Below the pieces are notes generated by a model, which was not told the origin of the DNA, did not search any database, and saw nothing but the letters and a program-made list of their open reading frames with translations. The translations under genes and the position numbers were made by a program. This document shows positions 24,828-37,545 of a DNA stretch of 64,000 nucleotides, one piece after another; within the stretch, counting starts at the first letter, position 1, and every line of letters starts with the position of its first letter. This DNA comes from Allium sativum (lineage: Eukaryota > Streptophyta > Magnoliopsida > Asparagales > Amaryllidaceae). Location of the stretch: the NCBI GenBank assembly GCA_030737875.1, contig CM060912.1, positions 460,168,310 through 460,232,309 of the forward strand, in the 5' to 3' direction.

Positions 24828-27527
24828 TGTAACGACCCGATAAAAATTCGATGCTCGAATTTCAAAAATAATATGTAAACCGTGTTATTTTCCTAAAACT
24901 CAAGTATCAAAAACACCAGATTGTTAACGGAAAGAAGTTACAGGGTGAGAAAAATAGAAAGAAAGAAAATTTAGAATAGAAGAATAAGAAGAACATAAGC
25001 ATAACAAAATCAGAACAATATGAATCTCACAGCGGAATGGACAACATATAATATATTAAACCTCTTCACACAAAAAGAAAATCAGAGTTTATACACGAAT
25101 ACAGCATTAGTGTAAACAATCAGATCAGCTTATACAAAGCTGATTAATACAACACACACAGCGAAAATAATTTAATATGAGAAATTACGAGAATATATCT
25201 CGACTTCAGCTCCTTTGCTGAAGCTCCAAGCAAATCCAGTGCAACTTAGAAAATAAACTCGGTTTGACCCGAGTGTTACATACATGGATCAGTATCGGAT
25301 ACTTTCACCAAGTAATCTCACCATACAAACAACTTATTTAACTTCAAAAATCCTTCCCAAAAGAAAATATAATTGTAAGACCGATCCATTCATAAGCATG
25401 AATGGTTTTTTACCTTACGATAATCAAAACATTTTTGAAATCATAATTATTCTGATATTATAATAGTGTCTAAATCAAATAAATAACCATCTAGAAGAAT
25501 GCTTGCATCTCACGCTCCCCATACATAGTATATAATCAAAAACCGCAGTAGACTTATTGAATGTTGATTTCCAACTATGACAAAGTAGGGGATCACCTTC
25601 CGATCAGTGTACTCTAGAGGGGATACACTGGGGTTCAACAAGAACATCTTGTAATCTAGGCTAAACATGACCGGTCACTCATTTAGCTTAAGTGTGCCAA
25701 ATGTATTAGCACCCACGGTTGTCGACCGTCCAATCGTAATTCAAAGATACATAAACGAAAGAAGAAGTGAATAAATTTTGTCTAGATCGAGTGATAATAC
25801 ACCCTACTTTGGTATGACTCAACTAGCCATGCGACCTACCCGATTTTTGTCATTTCCCGGCTGATGAACCTTGATCCTACGTTTATCTTCTAGAACAACA
25901 CACCACCATTTACCCTGAATGTCACATTGCTATATCCGTTAATCACTAATTGATTTATACAAATACACTCCAGTATTAGAATAAAGAGAAAATGCCTTCT
26001 CCCCACCAACTTGGTATATTCGAAAAAATAAACGGGCATGATCGTTGGAAATACTCTGTCAGACATTCGTCCGTATATGTTCGTTCTAGGACTAGAAGAA
26101 ACTGAAGGCACAATTTCCATTAATCCATATTAGGTAATTTATACTTAGGATTATAAGAAAAAACCATTGCACTTCGCTCCTTCTTCAATAATTTCCATCA
26201 TGATTTGATTCACAACGTTTATGCCAATACAGAGTGGTTTACGGGTAATAATTCCAATGGTCTCTCTGAATTGATAACGAAGGTATAAAATAGATCCAAA
26301 TAATTTCATTGATAGTCGGTTATTTAGCTATCAGATCAAACAACACAATTTAGTACATTGGCAGCATTAGTCCTTTTCATTCAAAACCATTTATTTAAAC
26401 CATTTCATTGATTCTTATAAGCCGATTCCATATACTTGTCTCAACCGTATAAGTATATCCACAAAATTCTTACTTTCATTACATGGAAATACACGTTATA
26501 AACATTGGAAAATGTTTCCATATTGTTCATTTCATTCGATCCATTTCATTTCTATAATTAGAAATATCCATTTCTATAGAAAACCTTTCCATTTCTTATT
26601 CACGCATTACTACTCTTCCACATTCATCAGTCCCTAACTGTAAATTAGTAAGCGAACAACTCCGTAAGTATCAACCCTGAAGGCCGAAACCAACATCAAA
26701 TCAATACTCAAGAAATCATTTGACTCAACCAATCTCCATTCAGTTTCCAATTTCCTTAACTCCATTTTATTTGCAATGCCTTTTCTTCCAAACGTTATTC
26801 GTTTAAAAGTGAATATTACTCCTTTTGTATAAATCTGGACTCGTTATATCAAATCAATTTTATTTCATTTATAAATCTCGTTACAAGTCAACTTCTTGTT
26901 AATATTTAAAAAAACTCGCTAATACTTTATTTAACGGTAAACAGGTCTTATGACTTAATAAATTCCACTAACCATTTCCAATTACAAAATAATCGCTTTG
27001 ATTATTATTAATTAAATAACAATCAACTTAAATATTATTTAAAACAGAATAATTTGCTTTACCATTAACTATCAATAAAATAGTTAATTTCTCTTAAAAG
27101 GTCATTAAAATAATATGTAACTTCATTAATAAACGATACTAAATAAACATTCTTAATCACAGTCAATAAAGGATTTTCAAATCCTTTAAGAAACTGTATT
27201 CAGTTTCAATAATTATTTGTCAAACTATTTCTGTTAATCGATTCCAAATCAAAAAGTTGACTTGGTTAACTATTACACAGGGTTAACTAGTTAATCAATT
27301 TCAATTAATCATTTCTTTTAAATTAATTAAATAATATTATTAATTTAATTAATCCCACTTAATTGTTTCTTACAAACATTTTCCCAAGTTATTAACCCTT
27401 AGGTCAATTTTAAACTTCTTTTCTTAAAACTCACTTAAAACACATGTATTTGTCAAATTTAATCATTTTATAATTACTTATAAAATTAAACAATAAATAT
27501 TGATTCCCTTTTTAAGTAAAACTTCTA
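24828..27527 (-). mobile_element. Large solo LTR, U5-side half (minus strand)
   Basis: It starts TGTAACGACCCG. Its first 580 bp match the fragment at 57416-57933 (AATCTCACAGCGGA, a TTGACCCGAG-like block and others). The partner half is 51588-54240. Without the Helitron the LTR is about 5.35 kb. No coding region: the sequence is AT-rich and the short frames are not gene-like. Orientation follows from the related plus-strand LTR at 57934, whose U3 resembles the other half. Confidence 0.6.
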
Positions 27528-28249
27528 TCTTCTACTATAATGCAAATTCTTGAATTTTGGTGAAGCTTTTTGGCTTTTCCACAGCAGTCCTTCAGCCTTC
27601 AATAGGTAGAACGAAACACCCGATTCAAATTAAGGACACACATGTCATTTTTCCTTCCGGTAGCCATAACTCACTTCCGTTTCACAACACGTCTCATTTT
27701 ATGCTTTATTTTTCCACCCACTTTCTCCGCTTCCTCCTCCACCTTCTTCTCCATTTCCTCCTTTTCCTCAATTCGTGTCAACCCTAAAATTCAACTGCGG
27801 TTCAACATCTTCCATCGATTTTCCTCCCTTTTCAACTAAGCTTTAACTTCCTGTTCACCCATGCTAACGATGCTCAAAACCATCTTCTTCTTCTCCCTTC
27901 TCCCCAGATCTATCACTACTTTTCCCTTCTGCTGCTTCAATCAACCAGTACTCCTCCTCCACCACCACATCTCAGGTAAAATCTTTTGCCAGTTTGTTTG
28001 TTCCTACTAATTACTGATTTTTTTTCCCAGATCTACTACATCTCCTTGCATATGCTACTGGATCAACTCATATTCCGCGTCGACGAGTACGGCTGAGGTA
28101 AAGTCGTTGAATGTCCCAAACCTGTTGTTCTGTACTACTGCAAAATTCGTTCACTTGCTGTCAAATTGGTTGTTCTTATTTTGTTCGCTGTGTATCTACG
28201 ATGCTTACATTATTGCATGTGTATCTACGATGCTTAGATTATTCCATTT

Positions 28250-28335
28250 TCTGTTTTTCTATTCGTGATTCAATCTAATAATCATTAATTTGACGCGACG
28301 TTGCACATGTATTTGAAGCAATTTACGAGTCTTTT
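28250..28335 (+). repeat. Direct repeat, partner at about 31905-31995
   Basis: GTGATTCAATCTAATAATCAT and TTGCACATGTATTTGAA, then CAATTTACGAGTCTTT, occur in the same order at both sites with a handful of differences. Confidence 0.75.
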
Positions 28336-28784
28336 ACGAGTTGAGTGGGTAAAGGTAGAAAGCAAATTTTTAGTTGGACAGCCTATACTTACTCAAATCT
28401 GCATATGATGCATATATATATTGATGTATACGTAATTGAGTATAATCATCCTCTTTTGATTCTTTTACTGCCATACCTACAAGTTCTGCTACATTGTAGC
28501 ATCATACTGTTATGAAACTAAGTTATAAAAGGTTAGCCAGTGTCTCAGGTTACGTGTAAAAAATACACTGACATATATATATAACATATATAAATGCAAA
28601 AGACTGCAAATAAGACTGATATATATATATATATATAATATATATATATATACACACACACATATATAAATATGCATAAGACTGTATATTTTGAATACAA
28701 ATCAGAGATTCAATTTAGTAAATTGTTACTTCATAAAGCATAATGATGCACGGATGGTCATGAAAATGGTTATGAAAAAAAAAA

Positions 28785-28804
28785 CGCCCGATGGGCGTGT
28801 GCAT
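28785..28804 (-). repeat. Inverted copy of the Helitron terminal hairpin
   Basis: The reverse complement (ATGCACACGCCCATCGGGCG) equals 51554-51573 base for base. Here it runs into a poly-A tract (poly-T in hairpin sense) instead of the CTGG end. Confidence 0.75.
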
Positions 28805-29760
28805 TCACATTTTTTCTGTAGTTATTTTACACATTTTCCCTAAATGTTAACGAAATTACATGCACGACACTAACCCAATACAGAAATCTTTATTTATCTT
28901 CATAACTCGGTACGTCTATGATGTTGATAACCTTTGATTGTATATATACGTCGAACATAACGAGCTTTCAGACTATACATGTTTCAAATATGTATAACTC
29001 CCTTTGTACACACGAACACATTCACATATCCATAGCTTTTGATTGTATATTTTACATTGTGACATATATATCTTACTTTGTGAAATTTATATAAGTCGAC
29101 ACCAGTACAATGAAAAATAGATTCTTTTGTTTTTCTGAAATACATGCATTATTTGACAGTTTAAGCTCACTTCGGTTTTTTACGATCTTGCACTGTTTAT
29201 TTTGGGATTCTGGCCAAAGTCTTTATTGTTGTTTTCTTTCAGTTGTCATCGTTCACTTGCCACAATCCGGAAATCATTATTCCACTTTCGTTGATTTTCT
29301 CTTTATATTTTATAATGGATGCCATCCTTTGCTAAACCAACGTTGTGGCCTTATCCATTTCACGTCTTTTAAGTATTTTCAATCGCTTGAACTCATTCTT
29401 TGCTTAATTTTTATACTCTTTTTTCTTTTTAACTGCTCAGGGGAAATGTCGTACAAGGCTATCAGACATTTTTGTTATAAACGTGAATCAAGACTAGGTC
29501 GATGACAATAAAGTTTGAAGAAAGGTACATCACCTTTTTCTTTTATTGTCTTCCACTGTTTGTGTAATTTTTTATTTTGGAGCAGACTTCAGAATTTGGT
29601 TGACCTGTCTTTTTCAAAATGTAAGCCGCATTTTTAATGAAAGAATATTTATTTACAGTTCTCCTTATTTTATATATTTTTGTTTTTTAAGAAGACCAAG
29701 ACCCATCCTTATAGTCCGTGATAGATATTCATTTCGATTTTCAAAAATCCGCCTTACCTT

Positions 29761-29873
29761 TTTTTTCTGTAGTTATCATTCATTATTGCCATTTATATTT
29801 TGTTTTTCATAATTTTGTTATTTTACACATTTTCCCTAAATGTTAACGAAATTACATGCACGACACTATCCCA
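29761..29873 (+). repeat. Longer copy of a duplicated block (short copy 28810-28874)
   Basis: Both copies share TTTTTTCTGTAGTTAT and TTTACACATTTTCCCTAAAT followed by GTTAACGAAATTACATGCAC. The copy here has about 44 extra bases between two GTTAT words. Confidence 0.75.
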
Positions 29874-30279
29874 AGAGTTGCACATCTACATAGGTCAACA
29901 GGCTGAAGCAAGAATGGACATACTGTAAATGGAGTATGCATACATTGACCATCGTTAAGCTAGAAAATGCATGGATTGTAATGTGCGGACTCAGCTGAGA
30001 TAAAAATATGGTGAGATGCACAGATTTTTCGCACTGAGCGGATCAGTTAACTCATTACATAGAGAACGATGAAAGTAGCTTCATCTACTGTGAGGAACTA
30101 GAGTAGAAGCTGCTCTTTTTTGCTAGGTAATATAATCGACTTACAGTACGATCTCCCCTGATGATTTTAAATAATAGAGTTTGAAATAAAATAGAAATTT
30201 AACTTGAATGTTTGTTGTACTTTGCCATATATTTACCAAGAAATATCAACGCTTTTGCTTCTTACTATCTTCTCGACAG

Positions 30280-30752
30280 TGTTCGACGAATCAGATGATG
30301 AAACTGGAAATTGGGTTGACCAAGCTTATAACTTTCTTAACGGTGCAACATCACTTCTGTTTCGGCACTAATTTTTCATATTATACCTTAGTACTCCCCA
30401 TTGATTACGCTGTTTTTTTCCCACTGTTTACAGTCCTAACTCTGATGTACTGATTAGTCGTGCTGCAATGAAGGTTAGTCGTTTACTTTTCATCTGTTAC
30501 TATTCTGACACTAATTAAGTATAATTTTATTCCATAGCACTGATAATTGGTTTGCTTAAAGACATCACTTGTTTTTTATCAACTTTTATAGAATCAACTT
30601 TATTGTTTCCTGTTGAACCATTCTTATTTTTCTTTATTTACTTTGATGTACCGACCTTCATTTTCTGCACTATTTTATTTCAGCACTCATACCCTATGTC
30701 GGTTGCAACAATTGGGGTAGATGATAACCTTGCTGTCACACTGGGATTATAG
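30280..30752 (+). pseudogene. Exon-like pieces of an unidentified spliced gene
   Basis: Three stretches look like exons. 30280-30342 follows a CGACAG acceptor, reads FDESDDETGNWVDQAYNFLN and stops at a GTGCAA donor. 30434-30473 reads PNSDVLISRAAMK and ends AAG|GTTAGT. 30684-30752 follows a TTTCAG acceptor and reads HSYPMSVATIGVDDNLAVTL then two residues and TAG. The second and third join in frame (phase 0, 210-bp intron). The first and second are one base out of phase as I set them, so either a boundary is wrong or the gene is frameshifted. I do not recognise the protein. It lies upstream of RepHel inside the proposed Helitron. Confidence 0.4.
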
Positions 30753-31015
30753 ATAGGTACTTGCAAAATAAATATATGTTCTGAACACATTTTACAAGTA
30801 AGCAATGAAATTAATCTACTTGATACTACTGAATCTTATGGAAACTGAAACATGTGGAAAGTGAATTATTACGTAAAAAAATATGTTTTGCAATAACAAA
30901 GTTAGAGAATTTTTAAGTACACGCTTATGTGATTAAATAGGTAAATGCGCCCCAATATACAGTCAGTAGTTTCCATCAAAACTAACTATAGTATAGCCAT
31001 TATATATATATATAT

Positions 31016-31049
<34 letters not shown>

Positions 31050-31484
31050 GTTTTTGGTTTTTACTGTTAATTGCATTTTGTCAAAATGGAACCTCCCTAT
31101 GCTTACATCGAATACATTGAACCTTTCGTCTATAAATAAAAAACTTACCTATCGTTTTTTAAAATCAAGTGCCACTGAATATACTTCTGAAAACATACTT
31201 TATCAGCGTTCACAAGAAGAGAATCCGTTTGTATTTCTATTTTGTTCACTGATATGCGCTCATTTCAGAGACCTTTTCAGCAATCAAATATCGCCTATTT
31301 CAAGTTATATATCTTAATGCATTGCAACTGCCGATAATAATCTCTTTAATCTCTATATAAATATCGCTGCAGCATACCACGTTTTCTTCAGCTGAGCTGA
31401 GACAGAAGGAAAGAAACAACAACAAATTCTGTCAAGTATCAAACATTTGTATACTGATACATAGTTCAGAAATTGTAATTTACT

Positions 31485-31740
31485 TTATACATCCCTGATG
31501 AATTTACATAAAACTGACATGTTACCAATACAGATCTTGCAACGCTGATACGGAAGTGCTACACCCTGACAGCCATCTGCATCATACGAAATGGGTACGG
31601 CATCACCATGATCAGATATAGGCAGGTAACTCAGGACATTTATACTTAAAACTGTTTCATTGGTACAAATTTCAAACACATAATCATAAGAGGCATTAAC
31701 ATCATCACCATCTACCTTATTACAATTGTACGAGCAGGTG
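31485..31740 (-). pseudogene. Minus-strand coding-like fragment, unidentified
   Basis: The minus-strand frame is open from about 31740 (CNKVDGDDVNASYDYVFEIC) to a stop at 31485 and contains an ATG at 31679. Its composition (six Cys, mixed polar residues, no AT-driven runs) is more protein-like than the surroundings. It could be a captured exon. No family recognised. Confidence 0.3.
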
Positions 31741-32669
31741 GTAACAAGGACAGAGTGTCATGTAGCTGACATGATTTAATGGCAAGTTCAACAATCTAAG
31801 TGTGAAGCTCTGTCTTTGAAGCACTGAAACACAGGTGGAGACTTGGTATGTTTCTTCTTTTACTCTATATAATTGCAACTTTTGCATGGTCAATGACGTC
31901 TATTTTCGGTTTTTCTAAACGTGATTCAATCTAATAATCATTAGTTTGAGGTGACTTGCACATGTATTTGAACCAATTTACGAGTCTTTAATGTGAAGTT
32001 TTTAATGCTCAGGTGCATCACTAATCACATGCTTAGGTTGGCATGATATTAAAAAACGTTTTTTTTGTTTTTATTGGATTGTACAGAAATTTTTTTTCCC
32101 TTCATGTTGATTTTTTTAAGACATTCATTAGTTTATACACATCTCTAACTAATGGATTCATAAGATGGAGACATCAATTTCAATTTCTACGGACGTAATC
32201 CATTTTAAATTTACCAAGATTATTCTTACAATACGCACTGTAATATAAAATGCATAGTACCAACATTTAATCCAATTTTACTGCTGCTTTAGGACATATT
32301 TACGGCAGTTTTAGTGGGTATTCAAAACAGTTTTAACCCAGTCAGCAGTTGACTGCTCCAATTTTAACCTTTTTTTAAATATCTCCAAATATGCTGCGGA
32401 TATTTGCTGCAACATCACTGTAGCTGCGGTTAATTCTTCACATTTGACTTAATCAACACATTCCTACGCTTCCTTCATTGTCTCCTTCTTTCCTGACCTT
32501 TCATACACACCGTTACAAACACAACAAGTTCGTAAATTACATTTTATCTTTCTTCCTCATTTATCATTACTCCAGCATTTATATCACGAAGCATACATCG
32601 AAAATTTATCTCTAATTTGCTTCTGCACCTGTTTCATACAATTCTACTGTCTGATTTCTCCATAATCCA

Positions 32670-35600
32670 ATGAATGAACAACGTCGAGAACAGAGGCGGG
32701 TGTCACAACGAGCTAGACGTGCTCTATAGTCATCCGAAGAACGACAACTCCAATTGGAGAACCGGAGAGAACAACGACGTGTGCAACGCTCCCAATTGAT
32801 TACTCCATCCCAAATTATAACACGATATAACTACGGTAGAAATTTTACTGCATCTCAACAATTTCTCCCTCACACGTTGCCCCAACCCACGTACTGTCAA
32901 CACTGTCATGCAAAATTATTCATCCGTGAGACAAGTAATAACTGCTGTTCCAATGGTAAAATCGTCTCCACTCAATCCATCCCACCTTCTGAGTTATTCA
33001 CTTTATTCACCTCTGCTGGAGAACGTGGTTCGCATTTTCGCACAAACATAAGATCGTATAACAATGCTTTTGCATTTACTTCAATGGGTGCTAATATTGA
33101 TCAAAACTTAGCAAATGAGCGAGATGGAGTATACTCTTATCGTGCACAAGGTTCTATCTACCATAGCATTGGAAGTGTTTTACCCATGCCGGGAAATTGG
33201 CCAAGATATCTTCATCTCTACATCTACGATACTGATCATGAGATTGAAAATAGACGTCAGGATAACGCACTCCTACGGCCCGACATCTTACAAACACTAA
33301 CAAATATGTTAGATGCGTACAACCCTTACGTCCATGTGTTCAGACATTTGGGACAGAGTGCTAATGTAGCTGAATGCAAGCTTATTATAAAGGAAGTTAC
33401 CGTGGATCGACATGTTCATAGCTTACCAACGTCCTCTCAAGTTGCAGGAATTGTTGTTTGAGATGACGACTGTGACAATATTAATGAAAGGGATATTGTA
33501 GTTCAAACTAGATCAGGAACTCTGCAACGAGTACCCGACACAACAGGATTTTATGATCCACTACAATATCCTCTTCTTTTTCCATTTGGTGAACAAGGTT
33601 GGGACCTAAACATCCATAATTCCGGTGACAACACAATCAGTTGTAGAGCTTATTACTCTCATATGTTACAGGTATATTTTTTTAAACTATTACACATTAT
33701 TTTCTTCCATACATACGCTTCATCTCATCTATAGTTCACACTATTTTATTCTTCTCATGTAGATACGACCTTTGTCAATGTCTCTATTACTTCATGGTGG
33801 TCGTCTACTTCAACAATTTGTTGTTGACACTTTTGTCAAAATTGAAACTATGCGCCTTCGATATATTCGCGACCATCAGCATACTATTCGAGCTGATTTA
33901 TATCAGGGTCTACAAGATGCTCTCGCAACAGGGGAGACACATGGCAGTAAGCACCTTCTTCTCTTCTTTTCCAACATCCATGCAATACATATGTACTTCA
34001 GTTACGTACTCCCTTTTACTATATTTAGGCAACGTTGGTGTTAGAAGAGTTTTGCCGTCCTCTCATGTTGGAAGCCCTCGCGACATGCATCAACGCTATC
34101 AAGACGCAATGGAAATAGTACGAAGGTATGGCAAACCCGACTTATTTATCACTATAACTTGTAATCCTAATTGGGTAGAAATAACTCGAGAGTTGCTACC
34201 CTATCAACAACCTTTTGACCGACCTAATTTAACAACTAGAGTTTTCCGTGCAAAACTAGAACAACTTAAAGAAGATCTATTTGACAAGCACGTCCTAGGC
34301 AAAGTCATTGCACATGTTCACGTAATTGAGTTCCAAAAAAGGGGTCTGCCACACGCCCATATTCTAATTATTCTTCATGAAACAGACAAACTTACCAGTC
34401 CTGATGATTATGATTCTATAGTTCGAGCAGAAATACCAAACCAAAATGAAGAACCTGATTTGTATACTGTTGTTATGAAACATATGATTCATCATCCATG
34501 CGGTCGTATCAACCCTCATGCTAACTGCACGAAAGACAACATATGTAAAAGAGGTTTTCCAAAACCTTTTGCCCCTTCTACCATAAAAGGTAATGATTCA
34601 TACCCCATTTACAGAAGACGCGAAATGCCTTTACAAAATCAAACATCTAACACAACAATTGACAATCGTTGGATTGTTCCTTATAACCCATATTTAGTGC
34701 TAAAATACGACTGTCATATAAATGTTGAAGTTTGTTCAAGTATTAAATCGGTAAAATATCTTTATAAGTACGTTTATAAAGGCTCGGATCGCGTCTCTAT
34801 GGAACTATCTTCTACAGTTAATGACAATGATGAAATTTCTCAATTCGTTAATGCTAGATGGATTTGTGCACCTGAGTCACTATGGCGAATCTTTAAGTTT
34901 CAACTTAGCAACATGTGTCCATCAGTTATTGGATTACAAATACACCTACCTAATATGCAACAACTTAATTTTCAACCACATGAAAGCTTACAGACCATCT
35001 TAACTGATGAACATAGATCTAAAACTATGCTCACGGGCTATTTCGAACTTAACTCATTTTATGAGGAAGCACGTCAATATCTATATCACGAAATTCCAGA
35101 ACATTATTGGTGGAACTCCACCTCAAAAAAATGGATACCTAGAATTCAAAATCGTAAAGTTATTGGTCGGATTTATACCGTATCTCCAACCGAAGGCGAT
35201 CGTTACTACTTACGTTTACTTCTAACCCATGTTAAAGGTCCCGTGTCTTTTGATAACTTAAAAACCGTTAAAGGAACTCAATATCCCACATTCAAACAAG
35301 CTGCAGAGCATAGAGGCTTGCTGGAAAATGATAATAGTATTCATGAATGTTTAACTGATGGTTCACATACTCACATGCCCAAAGCTTTAAGACGTTTATT
35401 TGTAACTATTTTAGTTTATTGTGAACCATGTGCTGTACGTGAAATATGGGAACAATTTTTGCCTTTTTTAACTGAAGATTATCAACCTACATCTTCGTCC
35501 TCCGTCCCAAATGCTTTTGTAACCAACAGATGCCTATCAGATATTAACAATCTTTTAAAACAGCACAACAAAACAATTTATGATTACGATTTACCGCATA

Positions 35601-37066
35601 AGTCGCTACGCGCACAACAAAACCATGCTATTCCAACGATTATTTTAGATGAACAAGCAATACCTGTATCGCCATCTGATTTGCACTCAATTAATGATTT
35701 AAGAAATGAACAAAAGGCAGCATTTGATATGATTTTACAATCAGTAAATTGTAAAACCCCCTCCATTTTCTTTATTGACGGTCCTGGAGGTACGGGAAAA
35801 ACTTTTTTATACAAATCAATTTTAGCTCATCTACGAAACCAAGGTCTTATTGCACTTGCAACCGCCACTTCTGGGATAGCTTCTATCGCTTTACCCGGTG
35901 GTAGAACTGCACACTCACGTTTTAAAATTCCTATTAACTTAGACTCTGCATCCACCTGCAATATTTCTAAGCAATCCGATACTGCAAAACTTCTAGCTGC
36001 TGCAACTGTTTTACTTTGGGATGAAGCTACCATGGCTCACCGTCACGCATTTGAGGCATTGGACAGAACCTTAAGAGATTTGACCTCTACTGATATTCCT
36101 TTCGGTGGAAAAATTGTTATCCTAGGAGGAGATTTCCGTCAAGTTTTACCAGTTGTTCAAGGAGCAACTAGAGCTCAAACGACTGATGCATGTATACTAC
36201 GCTCTTATTTGTGGTCCTCAGTTAAAATAATTCGTTTAACAACTAATATGCGAGCACGAAATGATATGTCCTATGCTGATTTTGTCCTATGAGTTGGAAA
36301 TGGAACCGAAAGCACCGTACAAAATGATATTATTAGACTACCTGATGATATTGTTATATCTTGGGAGGATACAAGTTCTTTACATACGTTGATTGCGAAC
36401 ATCTACCCTTCATTATCTCATAATTACTCAAACATAAGCTACATATTAAACAGAGCTATATTATCACCACGTAACGAAATAACAAATGAAATTAACAACA
36501 TGATAATAAATGAATTTCCCGGTGATGAACACATTTACTACTCTTTTGACAGAGTTGAGGATGACACAAATAACTTATATCAACCCGAATTTCTCAACTC
36601 ACTAACTCCAGGTGGTATGCCACCACATAAATTAACTCTAAAACTTGGATCTCCAATTATGTTACTACGAAATTTGGATCCACGTATTGGATTATGTAAC
36701 GGCATGAGACTATTATGTAGAGGTTTTCACAGAAACGTTATTGACGCTGAAATTTCATTTGGTCAATTTCAAGGTACAAGAGTACTTATTCCACGAATAC
36801 CTCTAAAACCTTCTGAAAACTTAAAGCTTCCTTTCAACCTAATCCGAAAACAATTCCCAATATGTTTAGCTTTCGCTTTAACTATCAACAAATCACAGGG
36901 CCAAACCATTCCACATGTTGGAATTTATCTTCCTGACCACGTTTTCACCCACGGACAACTTTACGTTGCTTTATCTCGGGGAATTTCAAGCACATCAACG
37001 AAAATTTTGGTTAAAAACGGAAAACTACATCGCCGACCAGGTACACACACCAAAAACGTTGTGTAA
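32670..37066 (+). pseudogene. Helitron Rep/helicase (RepHel)
   Basis: Rolling-circle transposase fused to a PIF1-type 5'-3' helicase. Exons by reading frame and GT-AG: 32670-33671, 33763-33946, 34029-37066 (introns of 91 and 82 bp). Exon 1 holds the N-terminal Cys motif (CQHCHAKLF, then NNCC). Exon 3 holds the RPSSHVGSPRDM-like block, the HUH motif in RGLPHAHIL (34352-34360), the Rep tyrosines in YLYKYVYKGSD (about 34757-34790), Walker A GPGGTGKT (35780), Walker B DEA (about 36020), GGDFRQVLPVV, and the C-terminal LTINKSQGQT and YVALSRG. In-frame stops at 32727 (TAG), 33459 (TGA) and 36290 (TGA) make it a pseudogene. The frame is otherwise intact across all three exons. The TGA at 36290 sits where Arg is usual, which fits CGA to TGA. 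Confidence 0.92.
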
Positions 37067-37320
37067 ACTGATGTTCTGTCTACGTGTTCTCAGCTTATTA
37101 ATTAACATTATCATATTAATCAACCTCAATTTACATTATTAATCATACCTGCAGTAATAATACTGCATACAAGGGATTTTACGATATGTACAAATTATTC
37201 ATCACCTCACATCTTCCAACTACCTAACATAACTATTTCAGTAACTACAACACATCTACACATCGTAAAATCCCTTACACCGTTTTTAACTCCGCCATCT
37301 ACGGTGCTTTTGTCATGTAG

Positions 37321-37545
37321 ATGCCGGTCTCCAGCCCGAATAAAGGAGGAGAGGAAACAAGGTAACCTATTTTACCCTTAACTCAACTTTATGGTGTTAT
37401 TCACTATCTACCTAATTCACAATTCCATTTCTCAGTCATACATACTTATATTCTTCACATCCTTCTGTCTGCTTCCTATTTATGCAGGCTTCAAGATGAT
37501 GGAGTCCCGGATATCTTGCTTTCTCCTTTCGACATTCAAGTTCAG
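37321..37545 (+). other. Two exon-like pieces downstream of RepHel
   Basis: ATG at 37321 opens MPVSSPNKGGEET and ends AAG|GTAACC (37361). After a 126-bp intron ending TATGCAG, 37488-37545 continues in frame as LQDDGVPDILLSPFDIQVQ and ends CAG|GTACTG. Both splice sites are good and the frame is kept, so a small gene or part of one is plausible. I do not recognise it and found no further exon with certainty before the nested chromovirus at 38382. 37600-38376 otherwise shows only T-rich sequence without a supported gene. Confidence 0.4.

Larger units (their letters stand above)
27528..30279 (+). other. Helitron 5' region, no identified gene
   Basis: Pyrimidine-rich with several GT-AG-like boundaries (for example a donor at 27977 after CATCTCAG and an acceptor near 28031), so it may be a spliced leader. 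None of the frames is recognisable. 27660-27990 is strongly C/T-rich. AT/AC microsatellites lie at 28619-28665. The 29110-29812 frames are T-rich and unconvincing. Confidence 0.4.

Noticed and set aside
29110..29812. Frames of 131 and 88 codons rich in Phe, Leu and Ser that look like membrane segments
   Set aside because: T-rich, intron-like sequence gives hydrophobic translations by composition; no conserved motif and no convincing exon borders.
31350..31360. Helitron 5' end at 31350
   Set aside because: It has the A|TC context and a typical AT-rich start, but would leave an unexplained 3.8 kb of non-LTR sequence between the LTR half and the Helitron; kept as an alternative only.
33794..34028. 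Start of the 832-codon Helitron frame at 33794
   Set aside because: 33794-33946 is in another frame from the real exon 2, and 33947-34028 is an intron; the exon in this frame begins at 34029.
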